Notes: a model not told the origin generated them from the sequence alone. A DNA stretch of 64,000 nucleotides from Acanthochromis polyacanthus (GCF_021347895.1 NC_067122.1:33698215-33762214), one strand, 5' to 3'. Positions 1 through 53,839 are shown, counted from the stretch's first letter. A program made the numbers and translations.

Positions 1-380
1 CGGACAGGGCCCAGGTGGCTGTGAACTTAGGGAAATTCAGAGACCAGCGCAGAATCCAAAAAGGAGAGCAATAGATTGAGGCAACTAGAGACAATAACTG
101 TACAATAAGCAAACAGTATGTATGTATTTGGAACCCAATATTTCATCAACGTATGATTTCAATGGTCAGACACAATGTATGAGAAAGAGCAAAACCTTCC
201 AGAAGAGCCAGACGAGGTCTTTCTCTCTCTCTGGGTGACCTCGGCACCCAGTATTCTCCTCCTGTAACTGAACAGAGTGTTGGCAGTCAGTTAAAATGAA
301 TATTAAAAAAAAAATTGAATTATTAAAACTATGTGCTATCAATGGACAGCAATAGAACTATTGAAATACGGTTTAATTAC

Positions 381-494
381 CGCTGCATGTCCCTGTGTAC
401 ATCCCTCCTCATCTCATCATCCTCCACTTGGCTGCCCCAGTCAGCAGGCCTACCACAGCGAGACACTGGACCCGTGCTCTCCGGAGTGGTGAAA
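381..494 (-). CDS. Exon 3 of the unrecognised minus-strand gene
   Basis: The acceptor is TTTCCTCCCTAG|T and the donor CAGCG|GTAATT. It continues the phase of exon 2 and is open throughout (37 full codons). It ends in an acidic/basic run that could begin a helix. Confidence 0.55.
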
Positions 495-3212
495 CTAGGG
501 AGGAAACAAGGTCGGTAATTGCCCAGTGAGCCCAGTCCTGGAATATGCACACAGCATTATGCAAAGACAGGACCAGTACAGAGATGGACAGAGCTGGTAA
601 ATTCTCAATGGATATTTTGATGTGTTGGTGGAACTTCACCTACCCAAGGCTAAGCTAATGCTCTGGACTCTGGAGAGCCAAGTGGTAGAAGTTTGTGGTG
701 AGCTTTCTAACCTTTACATTAATGTCCAACCAAGTTGCCCCACTTTAACTGTAATCTGTAAAACATTATACTCTATGTAGAGGTCCAGTGTGTCACCGGC
801 CTTGCATTAGAAATCCTGGTTACACTTGTGGTTTAGAAAGCTTCAAACTAAAGCAAGAACAGTACTTGGATTTCTTTGCTGGCTGTCAATCTGTCCAATG
901 TCTGACACGTAAAAACAAGTTATTTAGTTACTCTGTGTTGCAAAGATAAAGTGGTATGTAGCTGATTATTTTACAAAAAGAGGAGAGGAGGACACTAGTG
1001 GAGAGGGAGAGGTCCAGCTCAGACACATCTGATGATCAGAGTGCAGATGCAACCAGGAGATACTGACTGAACCGCTAAGAGGGGAAAAACAGCAATACAG
1101 TCAATTTAATTAATAGTAATCAAAATTACCATCTTGGCTTTCCACAAGATCAACTACAGTATTGACAATTTTTAAAAAAATCGCTTTCAACTCATAGAAA
1201 ACTTTATTTGTAAAAACTTACAGCAAAGTTATTCAATTTCATCTCGAGTGAATCTGACATTATTGTTCCATATTTCACTCGTTTCCAACTATTTTTTTCC
1301 AACTTGTCTGAGCGCACTGCAGCCACCAAGCAGCATCTACACTGGGCCTGCATGTTAGGCATTTAGGAACATCAGTAAATTGCGGTGTCTATCGATAAGT
1401 AGATGTTCAGCAAGGGAAGCCTTTCATCTGTAACCAGTGTGTAGCAGTGATATCAGACAAAATGAAGATATTTGCTGATTTAAATATTTTGTATAAATCA
1501 AGTTGCAGTCAATTTCTCCATCAGTGTAATACTAGGGAATGGGGTACACAATTACATCATATGCTGGTTTGACCAACTGAAAAATTGGTAGCACCAGCGC
1601 TCCAGTGAAAAAGTTGGTTTGAGGGACTGTTTAATGCAGCTCATTTCAATTTTTGCATTATAGATTTAATAACAACAGGCAGGCCTCTAGAGTTTTTGTT
1701 GTACATGAGACGTAAACCGGATAGGATTTGTTTGATGCTTCAAAGGGTCAGTCTGTTACATACATAAAACTACTTATAATATGGGTCTATACTCCTACCT
1801 TGCATGTCTGCTGTCCGGGTGTTTGCAGCTGTCACTAGTCTGCCCGTCATTTTCCAGATCACCACTATCCTCATTGTTGGTCCGCAGGCTTCCATCGATC
1901 CCTCTCTTCCTGCAGTGGGACCACCGAGAAGGGCCGATGTTCCTGTGCAGAAAGACGCAAAACTGATTTGGAATTAAACAAATACAATGTAATTCTTGTT
2001 GTAGTATTTCTTTATTGCACACATGTTTGAAGAGAAAGGTCACAATACAGAGAGAAACAAGCTAATAAAAAAACTCCAGCACAAAATGAAACCATATGCA
2101 TGCAAACAATACACCCACTGCTGCTCTGAAGGCAACATTCTAATGGAAATTTGTTGTTTAAAAAAACTAATGCTACTGTTCTGAAGGAATATAACAGCTC
2201 TCCGTCTCCCTGGAGAGGAAACCAGTCCTTTTCTTTAACTATAGAGGGTGGAGTAATTTTTATGACAGACGATTAAAAGAGACTTTGTGGATTTCAAAAA
2301 GGTAAGGCAGAGGAGATTTTCCCCCTCAAACTTCGTCGGTTAATTATTAGCTTGAACTGTATGTATGATAATAGATTGAGAGCTGTGTGCAGTAGAGTGC
2401 GGCAGCCCCACTTCTTCAGGCTTGTTTAAGGGAATAGAAACCTATATGGTTCTCCCGCCATCCACTTCCTTCTTTCTACTGTGCTGATAGTCTGTGCATC
2501 AATTCATCACCTATCCGACCATGTTTGCGTCCCATCTCGGGTTTGGGGTGAGGACACTCTGGACTGATGTGCATTTCCAATCTGCACTTTAACACAGTTG
2601 TATACTGCATACTTGCAGTAAGCAAAACTCCTAGCACGTCCCTCTGACTTCACTATTCATCTTATGAATAGTCCTCCCTTTCGTCTGATTATAACCGTCA
2701 ACTTCATTATTAGAATCCAAAGCGGTGGTCAAGTGTACATTTAAACCGAGGCCTGTGTGTACCGCATCGTACTCCCCTTTTTCACGCCACCAACAACAGA
2801 ACAAATAACGCTACAACGTTAGCTAACGTCAGATCTCAGTGTAACGAAAACGACTCCATGAGGAGCATTTTGCAAGAGGCCACCATCTTAACCACCACAA
2901 TATTGAAGGAAGTAAAGCTTGTGACACAAACTGGCAGAGAACAGCCACTACGGCCGGTACAGTCACAGAAATGGTCACTCATCAGCTTCAAAAATGTTAT
3001 GAAGACTTAAACACGTCTTCATAATCATCGTCTCAAACATGAGCTAACTCTAAGCTAACCTCACACAGCGTCCTCCGTGAAGTGAACAAAGACACAGCGT
3101 AAGCTCGTAACAGTAGTTGTGATCACAAATGGACTACGGAATTCGACACTGACCTTTTTTCGTGTTCGCTGTTGTAAGCATCACGTTGCCTGCCTCTAGT
3201 CCAGTCAGACAT
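381..3212 (-). CDS. Unrecognised protein-coding gene, 5' part (three coding exons, incomplete at left edge)
   Basis: Three minus-strand exons join in frame: 3212-3154 (ATG, 59 nt), 1942-1799 (144 nt) and 494-381 (114 nt). Donors are AG|GTCAGT, AG|GTAGGA and CG|GTAATT; acceptors are CTGCACAG|G and CTCCCTAG|T, the last after a good pyrimidine tract. Every junction is phase 2 and no stop interrupts the joined frame, which is hard to get by chance. The product begins MSDWTRGRQRDAYNS and is hydrophilic, rich in Arg, Asp, Glu and Ser, with an acidic ADWGSQVEDDEMRRD stretch in exon 3. No signal peptide or membrane segment is visible. The family was not recognised. It lies head-to-head with ccdc142; in mammals CCDC142 is head-to-head with TTC31, but I see no TTC31 similarity in this short N-terminus. 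A fourth exon may start at about position 25 or 18, with two possible acceptors. Confidence 0.6.
1799..1942 (-). CDS. Exon 2 of the unrecognised minus-strand gene
   Basis: The acceptor is TTTCTGCACAG|G and the donor AAG|GTAGGA. Phase is 2 in and 2 out. It encodes 48 residues, basic at the start and acidic/serine-rich later (NNEDSGDLENDGQTSDS). Confidence 0.6.
3154..3212 (-). CDS. Exon 1 (coding part) of the unrecognised minus-strand gene
   Basis: The ATG is at 3212-3210 and 19 codons plus 2 nt follow before the donor GTCAGTG. It lies just downstream (on the minus strand) of a CpG-containing promoter region, which supports it as the first coding exon. Confidence 0.6.
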
Positions 3213-3520
3213 TTTCTCCACACAATGACAAGATATTCTGTGGGTATCTGCGGCTCTTCAGAAGCGTTGCCGTCTACAAATACCCGCCAACTCTGCAAGA
3301 CGCAAAGCCCCAAACAATCCGAAGTGTCACGTGACAGGAAAAGGCGGTCTCGTTCAATTCAGCAAGCGCGGGCCCATAGATATGGGCGGGCCAAAAGTAA
3401 GGTTGATGGTCACGTGACACGTTCCAGGAAATACTTAGTGGTAAATTTGAGTTGCCTTTGGATTCGCTATGAACAAGCAGTGGGTGATTGTGGGGAGGAA
3501 CCAAAAAGTAGTCAATAAAT
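3213..3520 (-). promoter_or_regulatory. Promoter of minus-strand gene with two GTCACGTGAC palindromes
   Basis: The region upstream of the ATG at 3212 contains two exact 10-bp palindromes GTCACGTGAC, at 3326-3335 and 3409-3418, 114 and 197 bp from the ATG. The sequence is richer in CpG than its surroundings. This is the CLEAR/E-box consensus recognised by TFEB/MiT and USF-type bHLH-Zip factors (established knowledge). That it regulates this gene is inference. Confidence 0.5.
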
Positions 3521-3539
3521 GTTTAATGTTTTAATTGTT

Positions 3540-3680
<141 letters not shown>

Positions 3681-4295
3681 TAACTGTATCAATGTTTTAT
3701 AATAAGTTAACTTTGCCAGTATTTGAGGATTGTGTAAGCAGCTAGTTTTACTTGTCTTGTTTACATATTTTAGGTTTATGTTTACACAGTTAAAGAACAC
3801 CTGTTTATTGCTTGCATGGCAATCAAGAGTTATCACATCATTATGGTTAGTAAAATAGTCAGAGGGAGGGGAAGGGAAGAAATGTTTAATAATTTAGATT
3901 AAATCAACTATCCATACAAAATTTGTTGTGTTTCAATAATCCCACAGTAAATTCAAGCCTAAGTAATCGAAATTATTTGAAAACTAATGTAATTTTAAGG
4001 ACTTTTAGACAGAAAAGAAGAAGACTGAGAGTAATATGATACATGTGATGTCTCAGGAAACCCAATGCAAAGAAGTGGAAAGGATTTTGACATTTTCAAT
4101 TCTCAAGCACATATGCACTTATCAATATAAACACTGATGCATAACATATTCAAATTTATTGTCTGTTTTTTGCGTCAATTAGGAGGAAATTTCTCTTGCA
4201 TGTGCAGAAACCTGCAAATAAATAAAAACAGTGCACTGCATCATATCCAGACAGGACACATGGTAGAACACACACTGTGTGTTTAGTCCATGACA

Positions 4296-4297
<2 letters not shown>

Positions 4298-4346
<49 letters not shown>
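4298..4346. repeat. (TA)n microsatellite
   Basis: This is a pure TA dinucleotide tract. It directly abuts the left end of the Tc1-like element, whose target site is TA. Confidence 0.95.
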
Positions 4347-4349
<3 letters not shown>

Positions 4350-4513
4350 TACTGGTCAAAAATTTGGACACACTTTCTCATTCAAGCACAATGAAATTAT
4401 TATTACTTTCTACATTGTAGATAAATACTTAAGATATCATAACTATGAAGCAAGAATATGGAATTATGCAGCAAACAAACATTTGTGAAATAATTCTAAA
4501 TATGTTTTATAAA

Positions 4514-4880
4514 GGGGCTGCACAGTGTCTTAGTGGTTAGCACTTTCGCCTTGCAGCAAGAAGATCCCCAGTTCAAATCCTGGCCTGGGCCTGGGATCTT
4601 TCTGCATGGAGTTTGCATGTTCTCCCTGTGCATGCGTGGGTTTTCTTCGGGTACTCCGGCTTCCTCCCACAGTCCAAAAATATGCTGAGGTTAACTGGTC
4701 ACTCTAAATTGTCCGTAGGCGTGAATGTGAGTGTGATTGTGTGTCTGTATATGTAGCCCTGTGACAGACTGGTGACCTGTCCAGGGTGTCCCCTGCCTTC
4801 ACCCGAGTCAGCTGGGATAGACTCCAGCACCCCCCATGACCCTAGTGAGGATAAAGCGGTGTATAGAGGATGGATGGATG
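4514..4880 (+). mobile_element. tRNA-derived SINE-like repeat
   Basis: It begins GGGGCTGCACAGTG. There is an A-box-like TAGTGGTTAGC at 4531-4541 and a B-box-like GTTCAAATCC at 4571-4580, and it ends in GGATGGATG repeats. This is the common fish repeat ending in a TGGGATAGACTCCAGC-type body. A second copy in inverse orientation is at 17480-17840. It interrupts the Tc1 copy, so it is younger than that copy. Confidence 0.75.
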
Positions 4881-5324
4881 AAGTGTGCCTTGTCAAGATT
4901 AATTTGTGGAATTTCTTGCCGTCTTAATGGGGTTGGGACCATCACTTGTGTTGTGCAGAAGGCAGCATGTTTGGACAGCTGTTAGAATCCATATTATCAA
5001 CTACGTAAAGAGAAACAACAGTCCATCATTACTTTAAGAACTAAAGGTCAGTCAATATGGAAAAATTGCAAAAACTTTGAATGTATCCCCAAGTGCAATC
5101 ACAAAAACCATTAAGTGCTATGACACAACTGGCCTACATTAGGACTGCCCCAACAAATGACGATCAAGAGTCACCTTGGCTGCTGAGGATACGTTCATCC
5201 GAGTCACCAGCCTCAGAATTAGCAAGCTGACAGCTCTTCACATTAAAGCCCAGATAAATACCACACAGAGTTCTAGTAGCAGACGCATCTCTAAATCAAA
5301 TGTTTCAGGGTTTTGTGGTGAAAT

Positions 5325-6167
5325 TGTTATGGTCTCTGTATCTAATGCCACATAGTGGCAGCTTTTTCTCCCTTTCTCTCTCTCCCCAGGTGGCGTGAGC
5401 TTGGCACTGCAAGCAGGTGCTGCTCATCGGTAATCACAGGCAAGTGGGAATAATCAGCTACTACCACCTCCTCTTATAAGCAGGGCACAGCCATCACTCC
5501 ACACCAGATCATTGTGCTACCCAGTCAGTGTTCTCAGTTTTGCTTTTTGTCAAGCTCTTCAGTCTTCTGGCATTCTAGTTTGGATCCTGCCTGTGGCTCT
5601 GCCTCATTCACCCGCCTCTGCTGTCCCGGCTTGTCTCTGTGTCAGCTCCAGCCGCACACCAGAACACCATTCCTCTGCAGGACCTGCTCGTCTCTATCAC
5701 TGCTCCAGCCACTCACACCGCCTCCACCACCTGTACCTGCTTCATTCCTGGCCCTGTTCTCACACAGTCAGTTCCCTGCTCTTCCAGTACCCAGTCATAG
5801 TTAGTTGATAGTAATCGTAGTTTTGTCAGTTTGGGCTGTTTCATGGATTCCTGTTGATATAGTTTTCTGATTCCATGACTACTCTCCTTTAGTATTGTTC
5901 TGGTCACATCCAGGTTTAGTTGGTTTTTGCTTGAGTAGTATTTTTGATTTAGTCTTTCCTGCCACTGTGTTGTGGTGTTTGGGTTGTGACAATTCCTCTG
6001 GCATTTAATTTTCATATCTATTATTTAGCCTCCCACCATTAGAGGTCCTCCTTGAGTTAGCTTTGTTTTGCTTTAGTAATTCTCTGGTAGTGAAATCTTT
6101 TGTAATATACTGTTTTCTGTGGTTGGGTTATTGCCTGCATGTGAGTCTCTTCTTCTGGAGTGTAACA
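5325..6167 (+). mobile_element. Solo LTR-like insertion
   Basis: The segment starts TGTTATGGTC and ends GTGTAACA, the TG...CA ends of an LTR, and holds a TATA-like CTTATAAG near 5475. The Tc1 sequence resumes immediately after it (GAAGCCACGACTAAGG), which fixes the right boundary. The flanks GAAAT and GAAGC match in only 3 of 5 bases, so the target duplication is decayed or absent. No gag/pol sequence is present. Confidence 0.55.
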
Positions 6168-6689
6168 GAAGCCACGACTAAGGAAAAGCAACCAGAAGAG
6201 ATTTGTTTGGGCCAAGAAGCAGCCATCTGATGTATTTTTCCAACAGTCTTGAAGGAGTTGCCAGAGATGCTTCCCATCATGAAGCATGGACCACTTGCTT
6301 CATGGTGGGAAGCCCCACAGCATCCTGTAGTGACATGCCATCCCGTCCAGTTTGCTTTTAGTTGGACCATCATTTCTATTTCAATAGGACAATGACCCCA
6401 TACACACCTCCAGGCTGTGTAAGGGTTATGACCTGGCTTCCAGTCATCTGCCCTAAACCCAATCCAGATGGTCTGGGATGAGATGAACTGCACAGTTCAG
6501 GCAAAAGGACAGAGTGCTCAGCATCTGAACTCCTTCAAGACTGTTGAAAAACGTCAGATGGCTGCTTCATAAAGCTCATCGAGAGAATACCAAGAATGTG
6601 CAAAGCAGTAATTGAAGAAAATGGCTGATATTTTAAAGAATCTAAAATATAAAACATGTTTTGAGTTATTTCACATGTTCATAATTAGA

Positions 6690-7980
6690 CAGTAACCATA
6701 TGCTGAGGACTAACATCCCTCCACCAGAGAAGAGTGTCTGCAGACCCGGGGGCTGCACTGAGAGGGCTGTCTGCGTCTTCTAGGACTCTGGTGTTTGTTT
6801 CCTGCTGAGTTGATGCTAAGTGAAGTAGCAGCATTTATCACCATGGTGGAAGATGGCCATGACGTGAATACTTGTTTCATTATTAGTTTGTAGCGTTCAG
6901 AACATTTTTGTTTTAACTTAAAATTTCTTTCTTTTTTATTTGCACAGCTTTGTTGTGCAAATTAAAAACATCTTTTGGTAGGCCATCATATATGTGGTCT
7001 GTCTGTGCAGAAAAATCTTTCCTTACAGGAGGCTGAGCAGGTTTACTTCAGTGGTCTGCCTTACCATTAAAGGTAAGGGTGAAGGATGTTCTGTTTTTTT
7101 TTTTTTTTTTTTTTTTTAAAAGACGGACACAATGTGCTGATTTTCTTTAAACTATTTACTAATAGAGTTTTCACCTTAATTAAGGAGCATCAATGTTGGT
7201 GAATGTGTCCTTTTTAAGTGTTACCAGTATTTCTGTGAACCTCAGTGATAATGTGTGTCTTTCACTGACGTGGAGGAATTTCATAAGGCTGGAAAAAGTT
7301 GAAGAAAGGAGACACAATTCAGTTGGGAGGTGATGCTCATTTCAGACAGGAGAACAGTGGCATGAAATGTTAAAAATGTTTTGCCAGGATAAGAGGAGAA
7401 ATTTGTACAGTTTATCAGATATGTGCTGTATTTATTTAAGCATGTTAATGTCAGTATGTGGTAGTGAGATAAGAGATTTCACTGTGGGAGTTATAGAGCT
7501 AATTTACCTTTGTGTTTAGCTTTTATTTTTATAGTGTTATTGTATAAAATAAATGTCTGCCTCCAGAGCTGCCCATGTTGCCTCTTCACAACCTTTCAGA
7601 CTGTGCTGTTTGAGATCTAAACACCACAAAGGCCATTGCATATGATTCTGTTATTTACCTAATAATTACACGATTTGTCCAAATGCAAGTCTTAGCAACC
7701 AAGTTATGCTATTGTAGGTACTATTTGGGTTAAATTAAACCTTCATAATCTCAGGTAGGATATAAAGTTTGTGTGGAATACTCGGTGTGGTCCTAAATGT
7801 GCAGCCTCCACCTCTGTTGACAAACTTACTGGGGCTAAAATAAAGGACTTGTTGAATAAACCTTTAAAACTCTAAGTATTTGCGTGAAATCATCCTTTAA
7901 AATCGTAAGTTGTGCGTTTAAATTGTGTTCTTTAGTGATCATCTATTGTGGTAGCTGTCTTTAAAAAAACAAACTCTAAA
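6690..7980. other. Intergenic stretch without a recognised gene
   Basis: This lies between the Tc1 remnant and the ccdc142 promoter. It contains a T18-type homopolymer near 7096-7118 and AT-rich unique-looking DNA. I see no coding exon or repeat family that I can name. Confidence 0.5.
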
Positions 7981-8179
7981 TGTGCAGTCTCTCCGCAGAA
8001 CGTTGTGAGACAAGTGACGCAGGAGGCGCTATTTCCCAGACCAAAGATTCCATAACAACCAGGACGCTTCGCCCTGATTGGATGCAGCAGCATCCTATGT
8101 TTTCAGGCCTCCAGCAAATGCTATTTTAAACCATACTTCCGTGGGAGCATTGGATTAACAAGACCGTCTTACGAAAGGC
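7980..8179 (+). promoter_or_regulatory. ccdc142: ccdc142 promoter and probable non-coding first exon
   Basis: The stretch has several CpGs, an inverted CCAAT box (GATTGG near 8077) and a strong splice donor GGC|GTAAGTCAG at 8179/8180. No open ATG precedes the donor: ATGs near 8082-8130 run into TAA at about 8128. A 5'-UTR exon spliced to the acceptor at 11065 is therefore the simplest model. The transcription start itself is not visible. Confidence 0.45.
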
Positions 8180-9283
8180 GTAAGTCAGTATTAAGATACT
8201 TTGCTGTCCCTTCAGTGAAGGTATCCAATAAATATATCGGTAGCGGCAGCTGAAAAGCCGTTAGTTGGTGCCAAATGGCAAGTCCGCTGCTCCTGTTGGG
8301 GGTTTCCTTACTGCTAACAGGCTGACAAGCTAATAGTTTGTCTTGCATAAGCGAAGACAAGCGGTCAGAAACGTTCTGTTGCACAGAGATGCACGTCTGG
8401 ACGCAGCTTCTAATTGTGAGTAAAATAATGCTATAAACTTGTTGAATTTCGCGCACAGATCTTTGTACCACACGAAAGGTAGCAACGCGCGCGTGTTTAG
8501 AGAATCCGCTTTAACAAAACCGAACTCTGGTGAAATGAACGTTGTGACTAGATTGGCGTTCTTGGAATCAGTGCCCCTTTTAGAAACGGAAACCATCCTG
8601 TCTGTCTCCAACTCCTGGAATATGTGTGGGCGTTTTATTTACTAACCTTTGCCATCCTGAGTGATTATGCAGTCGATCAGTTAATGTTACCAGCTCTGCG
8701 CCTACAACTTTAGTCAGGTGATGGGAAAGAAATCTCACAATGTGAGCTCAGGATATGCGGATTTTGTGACCTACAAGACAAACGTGTTCCTCGGTTTCAA
8801 CTACGCCTCGGGTAGGTTTCTGACATGGGGTCAACGCATTTGGTTCACCTGGTTGTGCTTTTAAAGGACTCTGACAACCTGATGAGAAAATACTCTAAAA
8901 CATACTTTGTTGGAAATCAGTTTAGTCCCACCAGTGCTTTAGTATCTTTTTCTTTTTTGGCTCCTTTTGTTATATGAATGTTTTCAGTCCTCATCTGTTA
9001 CTTTTTCTGTACTTTAAATCGGGTTCTTTTAGCTCTTAATAGCTGTTAAATAATAGCTAAATAGTTTTCAGGCAATAGCAAATGTAGTCTACCTGTAAGA
9101 ACTAGATATGAATGTGTAAAGACAGTATCTTTCAAGCTTTCTCCTCAGAGAACATGCTGCTGGATCATGGTTTTGGCAGATTTTCTTTATTCACATGTTC
9201 TCATCGTTTTTGTATGCTTGAACTACATCTGCCATATAATTGCATTGAAAAATACACATTTTTTCTTTGAAATATTTGACATA

Positions 9284-10654
9284 CACCACAGGCCAGAGGT
9301 TTGGAAGCAAGATCAGATATGTACAAAAAAATTTGTTGGGATATGTTGCAACAAAATAAACTTGAATACTACATAGTCACTCATCAGAATACGTTTTTAC
9401 CAAATCCCTCCTGTATAGCATGTACACGAGGCATTCGGTCCACACGTTTTTTAAGGTATGTGCCTGGAATCACATTCCAAACTTTCCTAAGTTCAGCATT
9501 GAGAGAGTGCTGATTTGTGGCACACACTTTTCTGACTGACCTATTAAGTTCATCCCACACAAGCTCAATTGGAGAGAGGTCTGGAGACTGAGGGAAAAAC
9601 ACCTTCCTCTTCTTTTTTAAGATAAAGTTTATTGATTCCACAGTGGGGAAAGTTCACCATTACAGCAGCTCCAAAAGAAAAAGTATAAAGGCAATACAAT
9701 AATAAATAAAAAGAAAAACACTGTGGAAAATTGTGGAGAACATTATATACAGATGATTTTTTTTTTAAATTACTATGTGGAAGGATGGTATCAGTTATGG
9801 CACATAAGTAGGTTTGTAACCCTAATGGAGCTTGGAAGAATGCTTCGGGTCATTATCTTGCTGCAAAACAAACTTTCAACCCACAAGTCTTAGTCCAGAT
9901 GAAACTGCATGCTGCTTGAGGATGGAGTGGTCCCGTTCCTTCTTCATGATACCCTTTACTTCAAACAAATGTCCTACTCTGTCACCTGCAAAGCGTCCCC
10001 ATACCATGGCACTGCCACCTTCATGCTTTATTGTGGGTGCTGTGCATGCAATGGTTCTTACTGGTGACAATGATATGTTTATCTTTTGATATTGTAGTGA
10101 TTTTCTTTGTTCCAGACCTTTTTCTATCATCATAGCTTCCACTTTCTTCTAGTCCCTTCAGGATGTAGTGAACTCCGTTGTTGGACACCATTGTTTTTCT
10201 CTTTCAGTGTATCCTTCTTTCCTCAATATACCAATCTGTGCTCTTGTTTCTGTACTCAGCTGTTTTTTTTTCGAGCCATTTCTGTGGTAGTTTGTCAGAG
10301 ATAGGGACACAGTTGAGATTTATTGGGAATTTTGTATACAAACTCTCAAAAGTCAAAGAGTCAAAGTGAATAATGCAAACTGTGATTTATTACTTTTGCA
10401 ATGAAATTGTGAGTCTTAGCTCTAAAACTAAGCCCTTCTTTTCTTTCGTTGAGATGTATTCAGCAACTGTTAACTTCAATGTATACCTTTGGGATAATGG
10501 TGCTTATCAATGAAAGCAAAGTCTGATCATGCAGTAAATACATACCAAGAATTCATACTGTTTTTTTAAGAAAGGCATTGTGAACAGAAACTTGAAGTTG
10601 CTTCCAAATGCTTGGCATGTATTGGCCTTGCTTCCAAACGTTTAACCTGTGGTG
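9284..10654 (-). mobile_element. Tc1-like transposon with TIRs and TA target site
   Basis: The inverted ends CACCACAGGCCAGAGG (left) and the matching AACCTGTGGTG (right) are flanked by TA on both sides. Minus-strand transposase remnants are visible: GGSAMVWGRF near 10000 and SQSPDLSPIELVWDEL near 9560, the conserved C-terminal DDE region. Stops and an internal insertion at about 9617-9830 break the gene. Confidence 0.8.
9617..9830 (-). repeat. LINE-tail-like insertion within the Tc1 copy
   Basis: Read on the minus strand it ends CCCCACTGTGGAATCAATAAA, resembling the 3' tail of a fish non-LTR element. It interrupts the Tc1 transposase frame between the two readable pieces. Precise limits are uncertain. 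Confidence 0.4.
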
Positions 10655-11083
10655 TATATAGTGAGATAAAATGGAAGATTTAGAGCATGTATCTCAACGT
10701 GGTACTTCTCAAAAAACACCTCCATAAATTTGCTGGTGTTCAGACAGCATGACTGTCATATTATGTCATCTACATACAGTTGAAAAAAGAAATAGAAGAG
10801 AAGGTCTTTTGGTGGTCTGGCTGCTGTTCAGGCATCACTCAAACAGTTTCATCAAGTCTGAAAAATAAAGTTCTTTTCAGAGGAATGTTCAGCTTTGACA
10901 TTTGACATTATGGAGGTAGAAATTAGTTAACATAATCACAGACACACACTCACATGATTGTTCAACTTCAGAAAGGCCTTGGGGGATTCTGAAGCTATTC
11001 TGGGGGAATATCTTAATTGTTTTCTCTTCTCTACAATATTGTTTTCATGCTGTCCCATTCACAGGTTAGTTGCTTTGTATGGG

Positions 11084-52545
<41,462 letters not shown>

Positions 52546-53205
52546 ACACACTTACTTCATATGAATCTTTCTACCTCTTTAATTTAGTATCATGCCAATA
52601 TGAAACATGAAAGTATTTTATTGTTACTTTTGTGTGATAACAGTGAAGGTTACATTTGAATATTGTCAATTATTTATTACTTAATGTAAACTATTTGTAT
52701 TATAAAAAAGATTTGTTTTACTATTTGTAGGCAAACATATTTTCATATTCCTGAATCAGATGTTTTTATTAATACATTTAATCATCATTTTGTGACTGCA
52801 TTTCTTATGTGAACATGGTGCATTCCACACTTATCTATATAACAAGGGACTAGACTGGAATTTGTATGTAAGTGGCAAACATAAAATGCACCACAATACC
52901 AGTCTTGGAGCTCCTTAGCTCATTTGACAGGATTTAGAGGAAATAAAGTCTACATTTCATGACCAAACTGCCAAGTTGTCTACAGACTGAACAGTACAAA
53001 CAAACTCCCAAAAGTTCAGTGAGGTAGTAGATGGTCCAGCAAGGTTCTCTCCAGACAAAAAACTGTGCCTATGATTGCGAGATCACATAACAAAAAATAT
53101 GTGGCCACACTGACGTGATAAATTGCCAACATCTGACTCCAAGTAAGAAAATTAGGTGAATATCCGGGTTGTGTAACTCACTGGCAATAGTGAAGTGCAA
53201 AAACC

Positions 53206-53839
53206 TGTCATGGTCCCTCCCTTCTCTGTGCTGCGCTCCTGGCCAGCTGTCAGCTCTGGCTGTGGAGCACAGCCGCCCAGTCAACAATCAGAGGCACCCT
53301 GTCACTCGCCGCTGGGTCATTGTCTCTGTTGCTTCTGCTGGCGCGTCACCAGCCACTCTATCGCGGTCTGCCCCAGCTTTGGATTCCCCACCTGCTCTGT
53401 CCTGCCCGGCCTAGCTTTAGCCACTGCCCCGGTTCCTGCTGCGCCCCTGCAGCCGCCTGCCCTGTCACCAGAACTTCCCCCTCTGTCCTCGTCTCGGCTC
53501 CCCGTCGCTGCACTCCTGCAGCCGCCGAATCCCCGCTGCTGGTTGTAGTCCCAGCCTAATCTGCCCCCAATTCACCAGCTGCAGAACCTATCTGCCCCAC
53601 TCCCTGCTTGGAGCTTTTTGTGAGTCATGCTGTTTTGTGTTTAGTTTGAGCCCATGTCGTGGCCAGTTCTGTTCTTTGCTCTTGTTTAGTTTGGAGCCCT
53701 GTTCAGTTTTATTCGTCACTTCCTGTATGGAGTTTTGGTTTGCTTTGTTTTTTTTGTTAAAATTAAAAGTCATTGTTTAAGTATCCACCTGCCTCCTGTG
53801 TGCCTGCACTCTGGGTTCAAACCACCCTGTCCTGTGACA
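53206..53839 (+). mobile_element. Solo LTR-like element with AAACC target duplication
   Basis: It starts TGTCATGGTC and ends CCTGTGACA; 5-bp direct repeats AAACC flank it (53201-53205, 53840-53844). A pyrimidine- and CpG-rich 5' part is followed by AATTAAAAGTC near the 3' end. No internal genes. Same general type as 29508-30003. Confidence 0.65.

Larger units (their letters stand above)
4347..6690 (+). mobile_element. Tc1-like DNA transposon, degenerate, split by a SINE and a solo LTR
   Basis: The left end begins CACTACTGGTCAAAAATTTG, a typical fish Tc1 terminus, right after a TA tract. Broken plus-strand transposase sequence follows: an N-terminal helix-turn-helix part at about 4930-5320 and a C-terminal part at about 6168-6620 with readable pieces such as VWDEMN and the tail near CKAVIEENG. 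The frame is broken by stops. A SINE (4514-4880) and an LTR (5325-6167) interrupt it. The right inverted repeat is not found, so the 3' end looks truncated. The element cannot be active. Confidence 0.75.

Noticed and set aside
3162..3518. 118-aa plus-strand open frame
   Set aside because: It overlaps the first exon and promoter of the minus-strand gene, has no family features, and uses CpG-rich promoter sequence.
4531..4580. Functional tRNA gene
   Set aside because: A- and B-box-like motifs are present but no cloverleaf or anticodon arm forms; it is a SINE head.
5512..5808. Two overlapping plus-strand frames of about 97 aa
   Set aside because: They lie inside the solo LTR, are Ser/Pro/His-rich from pyrimidine-rich DNA, and have no retroelement motif.
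8721..8815. Possible first coding exon (ATG 8721, MGKKSHNVSSGYADFV, donor GG|GTAGGT)
   Set aside because: Its end phase (1) joined to the 11065 acceptor gives an immediate stop (G|GT TAG), and it matches no CCDC142 N-terminus that I know.
53169..53548. Pro/Cys/Ser-rich frames of 80-117 aa
   Set aside because: They fall inside the solo LTR with TGT...ACA ends and AAACC duplication; no gene features.
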